DNA from: a virus
Reading direction: 5' to 3' (one strand)
Length of the DNA: 22,264 nt
IMG/VR virus record: IMGVR_UViG_3300017746_000187
Location: 1 to 22,264 of that record
Part shown: positions 1 to 7,778 of the stretch, one piece after another
Layout of the letters: each line of letters opens with the position of its first letter
Numbering within the stretch: the stretch's first letter is position 1
Translations under genes and position numbers: made by a program
Notes under the pieces: generated by a model
Databases searched by the model: none
The model's input: only the letters and a program-made list of their open reading frames with translations
What the model was told of the DNA's origin: nothing

Positions 1-600
1 TATAGCACCAGCAGATATACTGAATTTTTTTCCAATAGGTAACCTTGCTCTTAATTCAGCTGAGTTATAATTTAAGTTAATTTTACCTACTTCCCTAGCT
101 TGTATTTTTGCGATATGATATTTGCCTGTATGTTTTAGGAAATAATTAAAGTTAGTAAAATCTTCACCTCTCCATCTTTCCTTTTCAAAGTGAAATTGAT
201 ATTCTAAACCTTTAAAAGCAGATGTAGGTGCAGAGAAAGCTAATTGGTTTTCTGTACCATCATAAAAGTTTTTAGGTTTTCTTTCATAATCGAATCTAGC
301 TAATTTTCTAATTCCAAATCCATATCTGTAATCAAATGGAAATACTTCTGTATTATCTACTACGTCAGGGATTGAATATAAACTACCGTCTTGGTTAGTT
401 CTTAAAAAGAAAGTAGGCTCTGCTGCCTCAATTGAATTTGAAATATCACCAGCTCCATATACCGTACCATATTTTAAAAAGTCAGTATAAAGGTCTTTTA
501 AAAAGCTACTTTTTTCTTTAATTGGAGTTTTAAGTATCTCTTGGCCTTGTAGTGTTGGTGAAAATATGATGAATGCAACAATTAATACTAATATCCTCAT
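1..600 (-). CDS. Secreted, probably outer-membrane protein, partial (3' end outside window)
   Basis: The frame opens with ATG at 598-600 and stays open to base 1, giving 200 visible residues with no stop; the C-terminus is outside the window. Residues 1-21 form a clear signal peptide: short Met-Arg start, hydrophobic stretch ILVLIVAFIIF, then SPTLQGQE, with likely cleavage around Gly19/Gln20. No lipobox cysteine is present. The mature part is rich in aromatic and charged residues (for example FDYRYGFGIRKLARFDYERK), and near the window edge it shows alternating polar/hydrophobic strands (KINLNYNSAELRARLPIGKK) like outer-membrane beta-barrel strands. I do not recognise a named family. A phage-made surface protein could alter receptors or block superinfection, but that is inference. 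It lies 54 bases downstream of nrdA and has its own AT-rich leader with a box resembling those of the late genes, so it may be transcribed separately. Confidence 0.8.
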   Translation of the reverse strand, partial: MRILVLIVAFIIFSPTLQGQEILKTPIKEKSSFLKDLYTDFLKYGTVYGAGDISNSIEAAEPTFFLRTNQDGSLYSIPDVVDNTEVFPFDYRYGFGIRKLARFDYERKPKNFYDGTENQLAFSAPTSAFKGLEYQFHFEKERWRGEDFTNFNYFLKHTGKYHIAKIQAREVGKINLNYNSAELRARLPIGKKFSISAGAI

Positions 601-622
601 ATTACGATCTATTTATGTTTAT

Positions 623-632
623 CGATAAATAT
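623..632 (-). promoter_or_regulatory. Candidate promoter box (ATATTTATCG)
   Basis: On the minus strand the leader of the secreted-protein gene reads ATATTTATCG, 22 bases before its ATG. It matches 8 of 10 positions of the ATATTTATAA box found in front of the tail tube, tape measure and 69-residue genes. The overlapping TTTATCGATAAA is a perfect 12-base palindrome, so an operator is also possible. AT-rich DNA produces such matches by chance, and this is the weakest of the four copies. Confidence 0.3.
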
Positions 633-654
633 GTGAAGATATTTTTAGATTCGT

Positions 655-2367
655 CTATCCATCACAAGAGATGCAATCTGCTTGGCGACTTCCAAGATCT
701 CCTTTAATAACCGAATCAGTTCGCAAATAATAGAATGTTTTGACACCCAATTTCCAACCTTCCATATGCACTTGATTAATCCATTTTGGGGAATCATTAG
801 GATCAAATGAAAGATTTAATGATTGTGTTTGATCTATATATTTTTGCCTTTCAGCTGCTTGTTTTACTAATTCTAATTGATTTGTTTCAGAAAATGTTAA
901 AAATACTTCTTTTTCTTCAGATGATAATATATTATCTGGTAAACCTAATACTGATCCTCCTTCTTGTAACATTTGTTTCCACCATTTTTCTTTATTTTCA
1001 CCTTTAGATTCAAGTAAAGATTCAAGTGATTTGTTTTTTCTAATAAATGTTCCTTTAGCACCATTAAATGTATAAACATTAGCAGGTAAAGGTTCAATAC
1101 CAGCTGATATACCACCACAAATAACAGAATTTGATACTGTAGGGGCAACTGCTAGTAAATGAGTATTTCTCATACCCGTTCCTCTACACCATAAAGGTTC
1201 TCCATACTCAGCTGCTAAATCCATAGAAGCTGTTTCTGATTCCATTCTAATTTTATTAAAAATATTTCTAGTGTGTACTGTAGATGCTACTGAATTAAAG
1301 GGTAAATTTTTCTGTTGTAAAAAGGTATGCCAACCCATTACACCTAAACCTAATGCTCTACCTTTAGAAGCATGCTTATGTGTTCTTTTTAATGATTCTT
1401 TACCATTTGATTTATCAATAAATTCTTGCATTACTCCATCTAAAAACCAAATTGCAGTTTGAATACAGTCTGTATCCTTAAATTCTTCCCATTTAGCTAA
1501 ATTAAGAGATGATAAACAACATATAAAAGAATGTTCTTCATCTGTAAATAATGTAATTTCAGAACAAATATTAGTCATAGTAACATCTAAGTTATTCATT
1601 CTATAAGCAATAGGATTATTTTTATTAACATTATCCTTATACATTATATAAGGTTCTCCTGTTTCCATTCTTGATTTTAAAACTTTAGCCCAACGATTCA
1701 TAGAATCTGAGTCTCTGGCTTCTAATTTTCTCATAAATGAATCACCTACAACTACACATTGATGTAAGTTTAAACATTGTCTATTAGGATCTCCTTTAGG
1801 TCTTCTAATTTCTAAAAATTCATCTATATCTCCATGTTCAATATCTAAATTAACAGATGCTGCGCCCCTTCTAACATTTCCTTGATTAGTTGCAATAATT
1901 GATGAATCATAAATTTTACACCATGGAACTACACCTTCACTTTTACCATTTCCTGTAATATATTCTCCACGTTTTCTAATGCGGGATACACTAATACCTA
2001 CACCTCCGCCAGATGCTGTTAACTTCATTAGTTCTGCGTTAGTTAAACCAATTCCACGTATAGAATCGGGTGTATCTACACCAAAACAACTAATAGGTAA
2101 ACCTCTATCAGTACCCATATTAGATATAACGGGGGATGCTAATCCTATCCAACCATTCCAAATATATTTAAAAAATTTACTTGCTAGTTCTGGTTTTTTA
2201 AGTCTATGTGCTGCGGCATTTGCTACTCTTTTATATGCTGTTCTTACATTTTCACCAGGCAATAAATATCCTTTGCTAATGGTTGCTAATGAAATTTCAT
2301 CCATCCATTCTGGGTATTGTTTTCCAGCTTCCCAATTACTATAATCTACTATTAAATTATTATCCAT
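655..2367 (-). CDS. nrdA: Class I ribonucleotide reductase, large (alpha) subunit NrdA
   Basis: This enzyme reduces ribonucleoside diphosphates to deoxy forms with NrdB, feeding phage DNA synthesis in the cytoplasm. In a 570-residue protein starting at the ATG at 2365-2367, the key residues are visible: Cys94 and Cys283 (active-site redox pair), Asn266-x-Cys268-x-Glu270 (thiyl radical and catalytic acid), Tyr546-Tyr547 (radical transfer) and a C-terminal Cys565-x-x-Cys568 shuttle pair. The GGGVGISVS segment follows Cys94. The 15-residue spacing from Cys268 to Cys283 matches the eukaryotic-type spacing better than that of E. coli. At 570 residues it is far shorter than the usual 750-790. The N-terminal ATP-cone is missing, so dATP feedback at that site should be absent. 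I chose the ATG one base after the nrdB stop; a longer frame with GTG at 2401-2403 only adds 12 residues read out of frame from the nrdB 3' end. Confidence 0.96.
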   Translation of the reverse strand: MDNNLIVDYSNWEAGKQYPEWMDEISLATISKGYLLPGENVRTAYKRVANAAAHRLKKPELASKFFKYIWNGWIGLASPVISNMGTDRGLPISCFGVDTPDSIRGIGLTNAELMKLTASGGGVGISVSRIRKRGEYITGNGKSEGVVPWCKIYDSSIIATNQGNVRRGAASVNLDIEHGDIDEFLEIRRPKGDPNRQCLNLHQCVVVGDSFMRKLEARDSDSMNRWAKVLKSRMETGEPYIMYKDNVNKNNPIAYRMNNLDVTMTNICSEITLFTDEEHSFICCLSSLNLAKWEEFKDTDCIQTAIWFLDGVMQEFIDKSNGKESLKRTHKHASKGRALGLGVMGWHTFLQQKNLPFNSVASTVHTRNIFNKIRMESETASMDLAAEYGEPLWCRGTGMRNTHLLAVAPTVSNSVICGGISAGIEPLPANVYTFNGAKGTFIRKNKSLESLLESKGENKEKWWKQMLQEGGSVLGLPDNILSSEEKEVFLTFSETNQLELVKQAAERQKYIDQTQSLNLSFDPNDSPKWINQVHMEGWKLGVKTFYYLRTDSVIKGDLGSRQADCISCDG

Positions 2368-2368
2368 A

Positions 2369-3355
2369 TTAAAATATTGATGCGGCGTCCCAATTTTGAA
2401 CACCTTTACTATAATTAGTTACTCTATTTGCAAAGAAATCTGTATGTTGTTTTCCACCTGATAAATTATCAAACCAACTCATTCTTTGTACTGCTTCTTG
2501 ATCTATTCCATTAACAATTGCATCATATCCTAGATCGCTCATTTTTGTATTTACTCTGTGTTTAATAAATGATATTAAATCATATTTTGGACATCCCTTT
2601 AAATCTCCCATTTCGTAAACAGTATCAATAAAATCAAGTTCTAATTTTAAAGATAGCTTTGCTGCTTCTTCAATATCAGATCTTAATTCAGGAGTGTCAA
2701 ATTCAGGGTGTTCTTTTAGTAAAGTTCTAAATAACCAACATCCAGCATCTGAATGTAATGATTCATCTCTGATACTCCATTCTACTATTTGACCTACACC
2801 TTTTAGTTTATTATCTAATTTAAAGGATAATAAAACAGCAAAAGATGAAAATAAATTAACTCCTTCTGTAAATGCAGAAAAAATTGCTAATGATTTAGCT
2901 CTTTCATGCCAATTAGGAGTACCATCATGAGAATCTCTAACTTCAGTTAGTGCTTCTATTTTAGCCATAGTTGCCTCATCTTCTAAAAATTCAGCAAAAT
3001 CATCTAAACCTAATTCTTCATTTAATAAAGAATAAGCTTCAGCGTGTATAGTTTCAAAAGCACCAAATGTAACTGCCATTTTAATTACTTCTGGTTTTCT
3101 AAACCATTTTGTAACTAAAGATGACCAATAATCATTTACTACAGTTTCTGTTTGAGCAAAACCTTTTAAAATCGAACCAATAATATTTTTTTCTACATCT
3201 GTTAAATTTTGTTTCCAATCATTAACATCAGACATCATTGGAACTTCTGTATGTAACCAATGTGCTTGTTGTTGTTTCATCCAATAATCATGAGCAACTG
3301 GGTATTCAAATGGTTTATAAACAATACGTTCTTGTAATAAAGATTTTTTTGGCAT
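2369..3355 (-). CDS. nrdB: Class I ribonucleotide reductase, small (beta) subunit NrdB
   Basis: This 328-residue subunit holds the di-metal centre and tyrosyl radical that start catalysis in NrdA. Metal ligands can be assigned by spacing: Glu70, Glu101 and His104 (FETIHAEAY), Glu164 (FTEG), and Glu198 and His201 (RDESLH). Tyr108, four residues after His104, is in the radical-tyrosine position, so this is a tyrosyl-radical enzyme rather than the Phe-containing manganese/iron (class Ic) type. The first ligand is Glu where E. coli has Asp84, as in chlamydial R2. The ATG at 3353-3355 follows an A-rich leader without a Shine-Dalgarno sequence, 17 bases after the helicase stop. nrdA begins one base after this stop, so the two subunits are probably translationally coupled. 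The C-terminal NWDAASIF tail is the expected NrdA-docking end. Confidence 0.96.
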   Translation of the reverse strand: MPKKSLLQERIVYKPFEYPVAHDYWMKQQQAHWLHTEVPMMSDVNDWKQNLTDVEKNIIGSILKGFAQTETVVNDYWSSLVTKWFRKPEVIKMAVTFGAFETIHAEAYSLLNEELGLDDFAEFLEDEATMAKIEALTEVRDSHDGTPNWHERAKSLAIFSAFTEGVNLFSSFAVLLSFKLDNKLKGVGQIVEWSIRDESLHSDAGCWLFRTLLKEHPEFDTPELRSDIEEAAKLSLKLELDFIDTVYEMGDLKGCPKYDLISFIKHRVNTKMSDLGYDAIVNGIDQEAVQRMSWFDNLSGGKQHTDFFANRVTNYSKGVQNWDAASIF

Positions 3356-3372
3356 TTTTAATGTTTTTAAAG

Positions 3373-4755
3373 TTATTTTAAGTTTTCTCGAAAACCTTCT
3401 AATTTTTCACGAAGTAAAGCTTTATCAAATTTGTCTGTATCAGTATCAAATCTGTTGGTTTGGGTTTTAGGTGCTACATATTCATCTTCTTCTAAATCCG
3501 TATTATAATTATGTACTTCAAAATGACCTGTTGCTGTATCAGCTTTAACAGCAAATGTAAGACCATCCATACCATATCTATTTTTCATTATATGAAATCT
3601 ACCTGTACCCTTAACTTTATCTTCTTTTTTCCTTGATAAAGACATTGAAAAATCGGTAATCATAAGCTTGTCATAAGAACCTGCAGCTTTATCACCTTCA
3701 ATAATCTCATCTTTTGCACCAGCACGGTTAACTTGAGAAACTGACCAAATAGGTATATCTAATTCTCTAGCTAATCCTTTTGTGCTAGTATAAATATCGT
3801 CAATTTCGTCCTTACGCTCCCTATTTTTCTTTCTTGATGAAAGTAAATCAACATAATCAATAAGTATTAAATCTGCTTTGCATCCCATATTTGCAACTTT
3901 CGCAATATGAGATTCAATAGTTGATACTGTTGCCCTACCTGTTGGGAATTCTTTAATAATAAGTCTACCAGGTAGCTGAGGTACTATTTCTTCTGCCTTT
4001 GGTTTTAGTAACTCATGTTTATTAACTGGAATTTGGGTGAAAAAAGCATCATATCTTTTTCCTACATAATCTTCACCCAACTCCAATGTATAGTGAAGAA
4101 CGTTATATCCCAGTCTAACAGCATACCCTCCCAATGCTACAAGAGACCACGATTTACCACCTCCAGGATTACCAAAAATAAGACCAAAATCTCCATTTCC
4201 CAATCCGCCTTGTAATAGTGTGTTAATCCTTTCCCAAGGAGTAGGTATAGTCGTACGAGAGTTTTCTCGATAACGTTCTTCGATATCTTTATTATATTCA
4301 TGTCCTACGTTTTTATCTTGACCAGCTTTTAATGCTCCATCAACTAAAAACCTAATACCATCAAAATCACCTGCTTTTAACAAATCAACTGATGACATTA
4401 ATGCTTTTTTTAATTGTTGGTTTTTACAAAAATTAGTAAATTCTTCCTGAACATATTTTAAATCTTCATCAGATGATACATAAGCTAATTTTAGTTGTTC
4501 TTTAATAGATAATTGTAATACATCATTATCTATTTTTTGTAACTCAATTTTTAAGGTTTCAAGATTTGGAGTTGTATGATACTTATCATAATACTTTAAA
4601 ATCTCTTTAATTACCCACTTATGCGCACTATTTTCAAAAAATTCTTCACTAATAATATCATGTATATTTGTTAAAAACTCTTTATGAGTTAATAAGGATG
4701 ATATTGCTTTAATTTGAAATTCTGGTCCGTAATTATTTAATGTGTGTAATGTCAA
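3373..4755 (-). CDS. gp41: Replicative DNA helicase, DnaB/T4 gp41 family
   Basis: A 460-residue hexameric 5'-3' helicase that would unwind the fork and, by family analogy, recruit primase. The C-terminal RecA-like core shows Walker A GNPGGGKS at residues 195-202, Glu225 in HYTLELGEDY (position of the catalytic glutamate), Walker B DLILIDY at 295-301, and the DnaB sensor motif SVSQVNRAG at 338-346. The N-terminal 150 residues are helical and match the position of the DnaB-type N domain. Length is close to T4 gp41 (about 475 residues). It starts with ATG at 4753-4755, inside a four-base overlap with the upstream 5' nuclease stop (ATGA), so translation is likely coupled. The acidic, Asp/Thr-rich segment at about 420-445 is a probable flexible linker. 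No separate primase gene is visible in the window. Confidence 0.93.
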   Translation of the reverse strand: MTLHTLNNYGPEFQIKAISSLLTHKEFLTNIHDIISEEFFENSAHKWVIKEILKYYDKYHTTPNLETLKIELQKIDNDVLQLSIKEQLKLAYVSSDEDLKYVQEEFTNFCKNQQLKKALMSSVDLLKAGDFDGIRFLVDGALKAGQDKNVGHEYNKDIEERYRENSRTTIPTPWERINTLLQGGLGNGDFGLIFGNPGGGKSWSLVALGGYAVRLGYNVLHYTLELGEDYVGKRYDAFFTQIPVNKHELLKPKAEEIVPQLPGRLIIKEFPTGRATVSTIESHIAKVANMGCKADLILIDYVDLLSSRKKNRERKDEIDDIYTSTKGLARELDIPIWSVSQVNRAGAKDEIIEGDKAAGSYDKLMITDFSMSLSRKKEDKVKGTGRFHIMKNRYGMDGLTFAVKADTATGHFEVHNYNTDLEEDEYVAPKTQTNRFDTDTDKFDKALLREKLEGFRENLK

Positions 4756-5792
4756 TTTTTATAACCTTTAAAGTGTGAAAATTTATCGTTTAACCATATT
4801 TCTAAATTCCTAATCATTCCTCCTAATTTATCTTCATTATAAATTTGAACAAATAATTTAGGTTCTAGTTCTGGGAATTCCTGTTCAATAACATAATCAA
4901 CATATTCTATTTGTTCCGCATCAACCATAGGTTTACTTAAATCCATGATTTTAAAACTATTTTCTAATTTTACTCTATCCTGAATTATCCTCGAATATAC
5001 AATATGTTCTTTAAATTTCCTAGCAGATATATCAAAAATATCTTCTAATGTTAAAACCTCAGTTTGTAATTCAGGGAATCTTTTAAATATACCTTTTTCA
5101 CCTAATCCCTTAACTCCCGGGATTTTATCTGAATTATCTCCTAATAATGTTTTATATAAAATAAAATTTTGGGATAATACACCAAATTTTTGTAAAACCG
5201 TATCAGAATTATAATATTCTTTCTCCATTGGTCTATATAATATTATTTTATCAGTTACTAACTGTACAAAATCTTTATCACTAGAAACAATAAAAACGGT
5301 TGAATTAAATTTTTTAACTAATTTTTCGGATAATACGGCTATAATATCATCAGCTTCTACCTTATCAATTATAGTTGTTTTAATAGATAATAACTTTAAA
5401 TATTGAATTAAACGTACTATTTGATCAACTTTAGCATCATGTTCATCATCTAAATCTTCAAATACTTCCCAATTAGTAATTCGTTGTAAATTTCTTCCTG
5501 ATTTGTATTCGGGGAGCAGGTTTTTACGGTTTGTTGCCGATCCTGCTCCATCGAATACTACATAAACAGATGTAGGTTGAGTCTGATTTATTAAAGCACC
5601 TAAACTACGAAGGAATCCACCTAACCCACCAATGTGAACACCATCAGGATTTACCATATTTAACATTGCAAAATTCCTAAAAAATAGATTTAATCCATCT
5701 ATTACTAAGACTTTATCATGTTTTTTTAAAGTTGGCTCCTCCCTTTGCTCTTGGACTTCGTCCAATAGCTTAAATAGTTCTTTTTGCTTCAT
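4752..5792 (-). CDS. 5'-3' exonuclease, FEN/T4 RNase H type
   Basis: This 346-residue structure-specific 5' nuclease is expected to remove RNA primers and flaps during lagging-strand synthesis, as T4 RNase H does. The acidic metal-binding residues are all visible: Asp32 in VLVIDGLNLFFRN, Asp81 in VVFDG, Glu146/Asp148/Asp149 in VEADD, Asp172/Asp174 in SSDKDF, and Asp219/Asp222 in LGDNSDKIPG. The helix-hairpin-helix segment NSDKIPGVKGLGEKG at 220-234 binds DNA downstream of the flap. Length is slightly above T4 RNase H (about 305) because of an N-terminal charged extension of roughly 25 residues. It sits five bases after the uvsX stop and overlaps the helicase start by four bases. The family also includes the 5' nuclease domain of Pol I; here it is a separate protein, and the polymerase in this window lacks that domain. 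Confidence 0.94.
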   Translation of the reverse strand: MKQKELFKLLDEVQEQREEPTLKKHDKVLVIDGLNLFFRNFAMLNMVNPDGVHIGGLGGFLRSLGALINQTQPTSVYVVFDGAGSATNRKNLLPEYKSGRNLQRITNWEVFEDLDDEHDAKVDQIVRLIQYLKLLSIKTTIIDKVEADDIIAVLSEKLVKKFNSTVFIVSSDKDFVQLVTDKIILYRPMEKEYYNSDTVLQKFGVLSQNFILYKTLLGDNSDKIPGVKGLGEKGIFKRFPELQTEVLTLEDIFDISARKFKEHIVYSRIIQDRVKLENSFKIMDLSKPMVDAEQIEYVDYVIEQEFPELEPKLFVQIYNEDKLGGMIRNLEIWLNDKFSHFKGYKN

Positions 5793-5797
5793 AATTA

Positions 5798-6871
5798 TTA
5801 TACTGGTTCTTTCTCGAAGTGTGAGATGTCTTGAATTTCTTCCCCTTCTTCAACTACATCAAAATTCATTCCACCTAATACTTTTGCCCATTCCTTGGCA
5901 TTATCATCTTTGTATTTCTTAAGTTGATTTGGTTCATCTAATAAAAAACCATGAGGGGTCATTACAATTTTACCTCTTGTAGTAACACCATTAATATGGT
6001 TTTTATCAATTTGTAAGTTAGCACGTTTAGCAAATTCTACTTGCTTGCCATCTTTAATTGCTTTAATTTTAGATGTTCCAGCAGACATAATATTACCAAA
6101 TGTAACTACAAATGTTGAATCAAACCACATTGCATAACCACCCTTATTCATTAATTTAGGTTTACCCATAGGTGATTCTGGTTTTAATGTCCAAACTTTA
6201 TTAACACAAACTAAAGTATTAGTAAATGGTGATGACTCTTTTCTTGATAATGTAATTTTTTGATTAACATTATTCCCAAATTGAGTTGACATCGCGCCTG
6301 CATTCCATTCATTGTTGTTTTTATTTGATTTAAGTGACATTTCACAAGGTACAGAACCAATACTATCCCATAGGAATAATAAATCATAAGGTAAATTACC
6401 TCGTTTTTGTTCATCCATTAAATCTAAAATAAATCCAGCAACATCTTCAATAGAATTAAGTGTTTCTCTATCAACATAAATAAAATTACCATCATAATTA
6501 GTAATTTCTCCATTTTCGTCTTTTTCTATGTTAATATCTAATCCCATTTGAACTGCATGCTCCCAATTCCATTTCATTTCTGTGATAATAAAAACAGGCA
6601 GTATCCCATTATTTTGGGCGGATACTGCTGCTTCTATCATCGCTGTTGTTTTACCTGTGTCAGAATGACCTCTAAGTAAAACAATGTGCCCCATAGGTAT
6701 ACCTGGTATAGAGGTAACTTCTTGAAAGGCAGGAGAGAGGGGTATCCATTGTTGATCTTTGAATTTAATATTCTTGTCTAGTCCCTTTTTATTCTTAAAT
6801 TCATTTAAATTAAATTTACTTTGAATTTCTTTAGAGACTGCCGCCGATAGTGATTTTTTCTTTCTGGCCAT
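5798..6871 (-). CDS. uvsX: UvsX-like recombinase (RecA/Rad51 superfamily)
   Basis: A 357-residue strand-exchange ATPase for recombination-dependent replication and repair. Walker A is GHSDTGKTT at 68-76, preceded by PMGHIVLLR. A glutamate in ITEMKWNW (Glu98) is in the catalytic position, Walker B is DLLFLWDS at 163-170 followed by IGSVP, and the segment GAMSTQFGNNVNQ (192-204) is in the place of DNA-binding loop L1. The N-terminal 40 residues are Lys-rich, fitting a filament-interface region. The C-terminal tail is acidic (EEGEEIQDISHFEKEP), as in other RecA-type proteins where it modulates DNA binding. Length is near T4 UvsX (about 390). It starts two bases after the stop of the ssDNA-binding gene and runs into the 5' nuclease gene, matching the functional pairing of UvsX and gp32. 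No UvsY-like mediator gene was recognised. Confidence 0.93.
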   Translation of the reverse strand: MARKKKSLSAAVSKEIQSKFNLNEFKNKKGLDKNIKFKDQQWIPLSPAFQEVTSIPGIPMGHIVLLRGHSDTGKTTAMIEAAVSAQNNGILPVFIITEMKWNWEHAVQMGLDINIEKDENGEITNYDGNFIYVDRETLNSIEDVAGFILDLMDEQKRGNLPYDLLFLWDSIGSVPCEMSLKSNKNNNEWNAGAMSTQFGNNVNQKITLSRKESSPFTNTLVCVNKVWTLKPESPMGKPKLMNKGGYAMWFDSTFVVTFGNIMSAGTSKIKAIKDGKQVEFAKRANLQIDKNHINGVTTRGKIVMTPHGFLLDEPNQLKKYKDDNAKEWAKVLGGMNFDVVEEGEEIQDISHFEKEPV

Positions 6872-6873
6872 AT

Positions 6874-7716
6874 TTAAAAGGGTAGATCGTTTGGTTCATT
6901 ACTTTTTTTGTCGTCGAATAAAGAATCAAATTGATCAGTTTTAGTTTTCTTAGATTTAGAAGTATCTAATGAAAACTTAGATGGCGCTGGTTGTTTAGCA
7001 TCATCAAAATCATCATTTGGTTCTGATATAATAGTACCTTCATCCTCTATTTCAGGAGCTAACCATTTTTCTAATGCGGATTTCATTTCATCAAAAGTGA
7101 ATTTTTTAAATTCGCCATTAGGGTCTGGTTGTTCTGCTTTCCATTTTTCAACTTGGGCAGCATCACTACTAAGTGGAGTTTGTTTTAATCTAACTCTAAC
7201 TGATGATTTATTATATTGTGTTCCTGTAGCTTCAGGTCCTACTGTTTCAATAGTAAGGTCTCTACCGTTTACAATATCAGTATAATCACCAATTTCTTCG
7301 TCGACAGCAAGTGAAAGTAATTCTTCGTAAATTAATTTTCCGAATTGCCATAATCTAACACCTTTATCTTCTTCTCCTCTAACAATTACAGGAGCAAAAA
7401 TACGTGTTTTAGGGTCTAGTTTCTTAGCTAAAACATAATTTTCTTTATTATATTCTTCTCTAAGTTTACTAGCAAATGAAGCTATAGGGTCTTTATCACC
7501 GAAATTAAGTGGTGAAATCATAACTTTATTTGTAATACCATAATAGAACTTAAGTTCTGTAAATGGGTTGTTAGAATTGAAAGCACTAGGCACAATTCTG
7601 ATCTGTTGTTTACCTACAGTAGGTCTCCAAAATGTCAAACTATAATCTCGTTTTTGACCTTGTGGTTGTTTTTGTTGGAGGGTGTCCAACTTCTGTTTAA
7701 GCATTGATAAATCCAT
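6874..7716 (-). CDS. gp32: Single-stranded DNA-binding protein, gp32-like
   Basis: A 280-residue protein expected to coat ssDNA at the fork and coordinate polymerase, helicase and UvsX. The N-terminus (MDLSMLKQKLDTLQQKQ) is a short helical segment like the gp32 cooperativity region, followed by the beta-rich stretch YSLTFWRPTVGKQQIRIVP found in marine T4-like gp32 proteins. The core resembles an OB-fold. It contains no cysteine and no histidine, so the zinc site of T4 gp32 is absent. The C-terminal 60 residues are low-complexity and acidic, ending FDSLFDDKKSNEPNDLPF. The terminal Asp-Leu-Pro-Phe closely resembles the Asp-Ile-Pro-Phe tip of bacterial SSB rather than the gp32 tail. It is the first gene after a 60-base leader holding a hairpin, and leads uvsX by two bases. 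The family call rests on context plus these features. Confidence 0.82.
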   Translation of the reverse strand: MDLSMLKQKLDTLQQKQPQGQKRDYSLTFWRPTVGKQQIRIVPSAFNSNNPFTELKFYYGITNKVMISPLNFGDKDPIASFASKLREEYNKENYVLAKKLDPKTRIFAPVIVRGEEDKGVRLWQFGKLIYEELLSLAVDEEIGDYTDIVNGRDLTIETVGPEATGTQYNKSSVRVRLKQTPLSSDAAQVEKWKAEQPDPNGEFKKFTFDEMKSALEKWLAPEIEDEGTIISEPNDDFDDAKQPAPSKFSLDTSKSKKTKTDQFDSLFDDKKSNEPNDLPF

Positions 7717-7740
7717 AATTTTATAACTTTTTTTTAATGT

Positions 7741-7778
7741 AACTATAATATACGAACCAGAATTTGGGTATCCAAATT
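7741..7778 (-). promoter_or_regulatory. Hairpin leader before the ssDNA-binding gene (possible autoregulatory operator)
   Basis: On the minus strand a 7-base-pair stem (AATTTGG and CCAAATT, loop ATAC) spans 7778-7761, about 45-62 bases before the ATG. It overlaps the stop codon of the preceding gene. The loop ATAC is complementary to GTAT at 7753-7750, so a small pseudoknot is possible. The remaining leader to the ATG is almost pure A/T and unstructured. T4 gene 32 has a pseudoknot at a similar distance followed by an AU-rich leader, to which gp32 binds to repress its own translation. No T-run follows the stem, so it is not a simple terminator. A promoter could also lie here (TATATTATA). Confidence 0.4.

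Noticed and set aside
601-654. Terminator after nrdA
   Set aside because: Only a three-base-pair stem (AGA/TCT) is visible and there is no T run on the minus strand.
945-1148. Minus-strand alternate frames inside nrdA (945-1148) and uvsX (6211-6414)
   Set aside because: They overlap conserved catalytic-protein sequence completely, and their translations are Leu/Ile-rich frameshift shadows.
1979-2344. 121-residue plus-strand frame opposite nrdA, and similar plus-strand frames at 807-1007, 1271-1462, 4015-4215, 7097-7285, 18827-19072 and 20842-21183
   Set aside because: All lie opposite strongly supported minus-strand genes, show no recognisable domain and have compositions expected from antisense readings.
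2365-2403. Longer NrdA start at GTG 2401-2403
   Set aside because: It adds 12 residues that are an out-of-frame reading of the nrdB 3' end; an ATG at 2365-2367, one base after the nrdB stop, fits the genome's ATG use and gene packing.
7761-7778. Terminator between the 155-residue gene and the ssDNA-binding gene
   Set aside because: The 7-bp stem is AT-rich and is followed by CTGG, not a T run.
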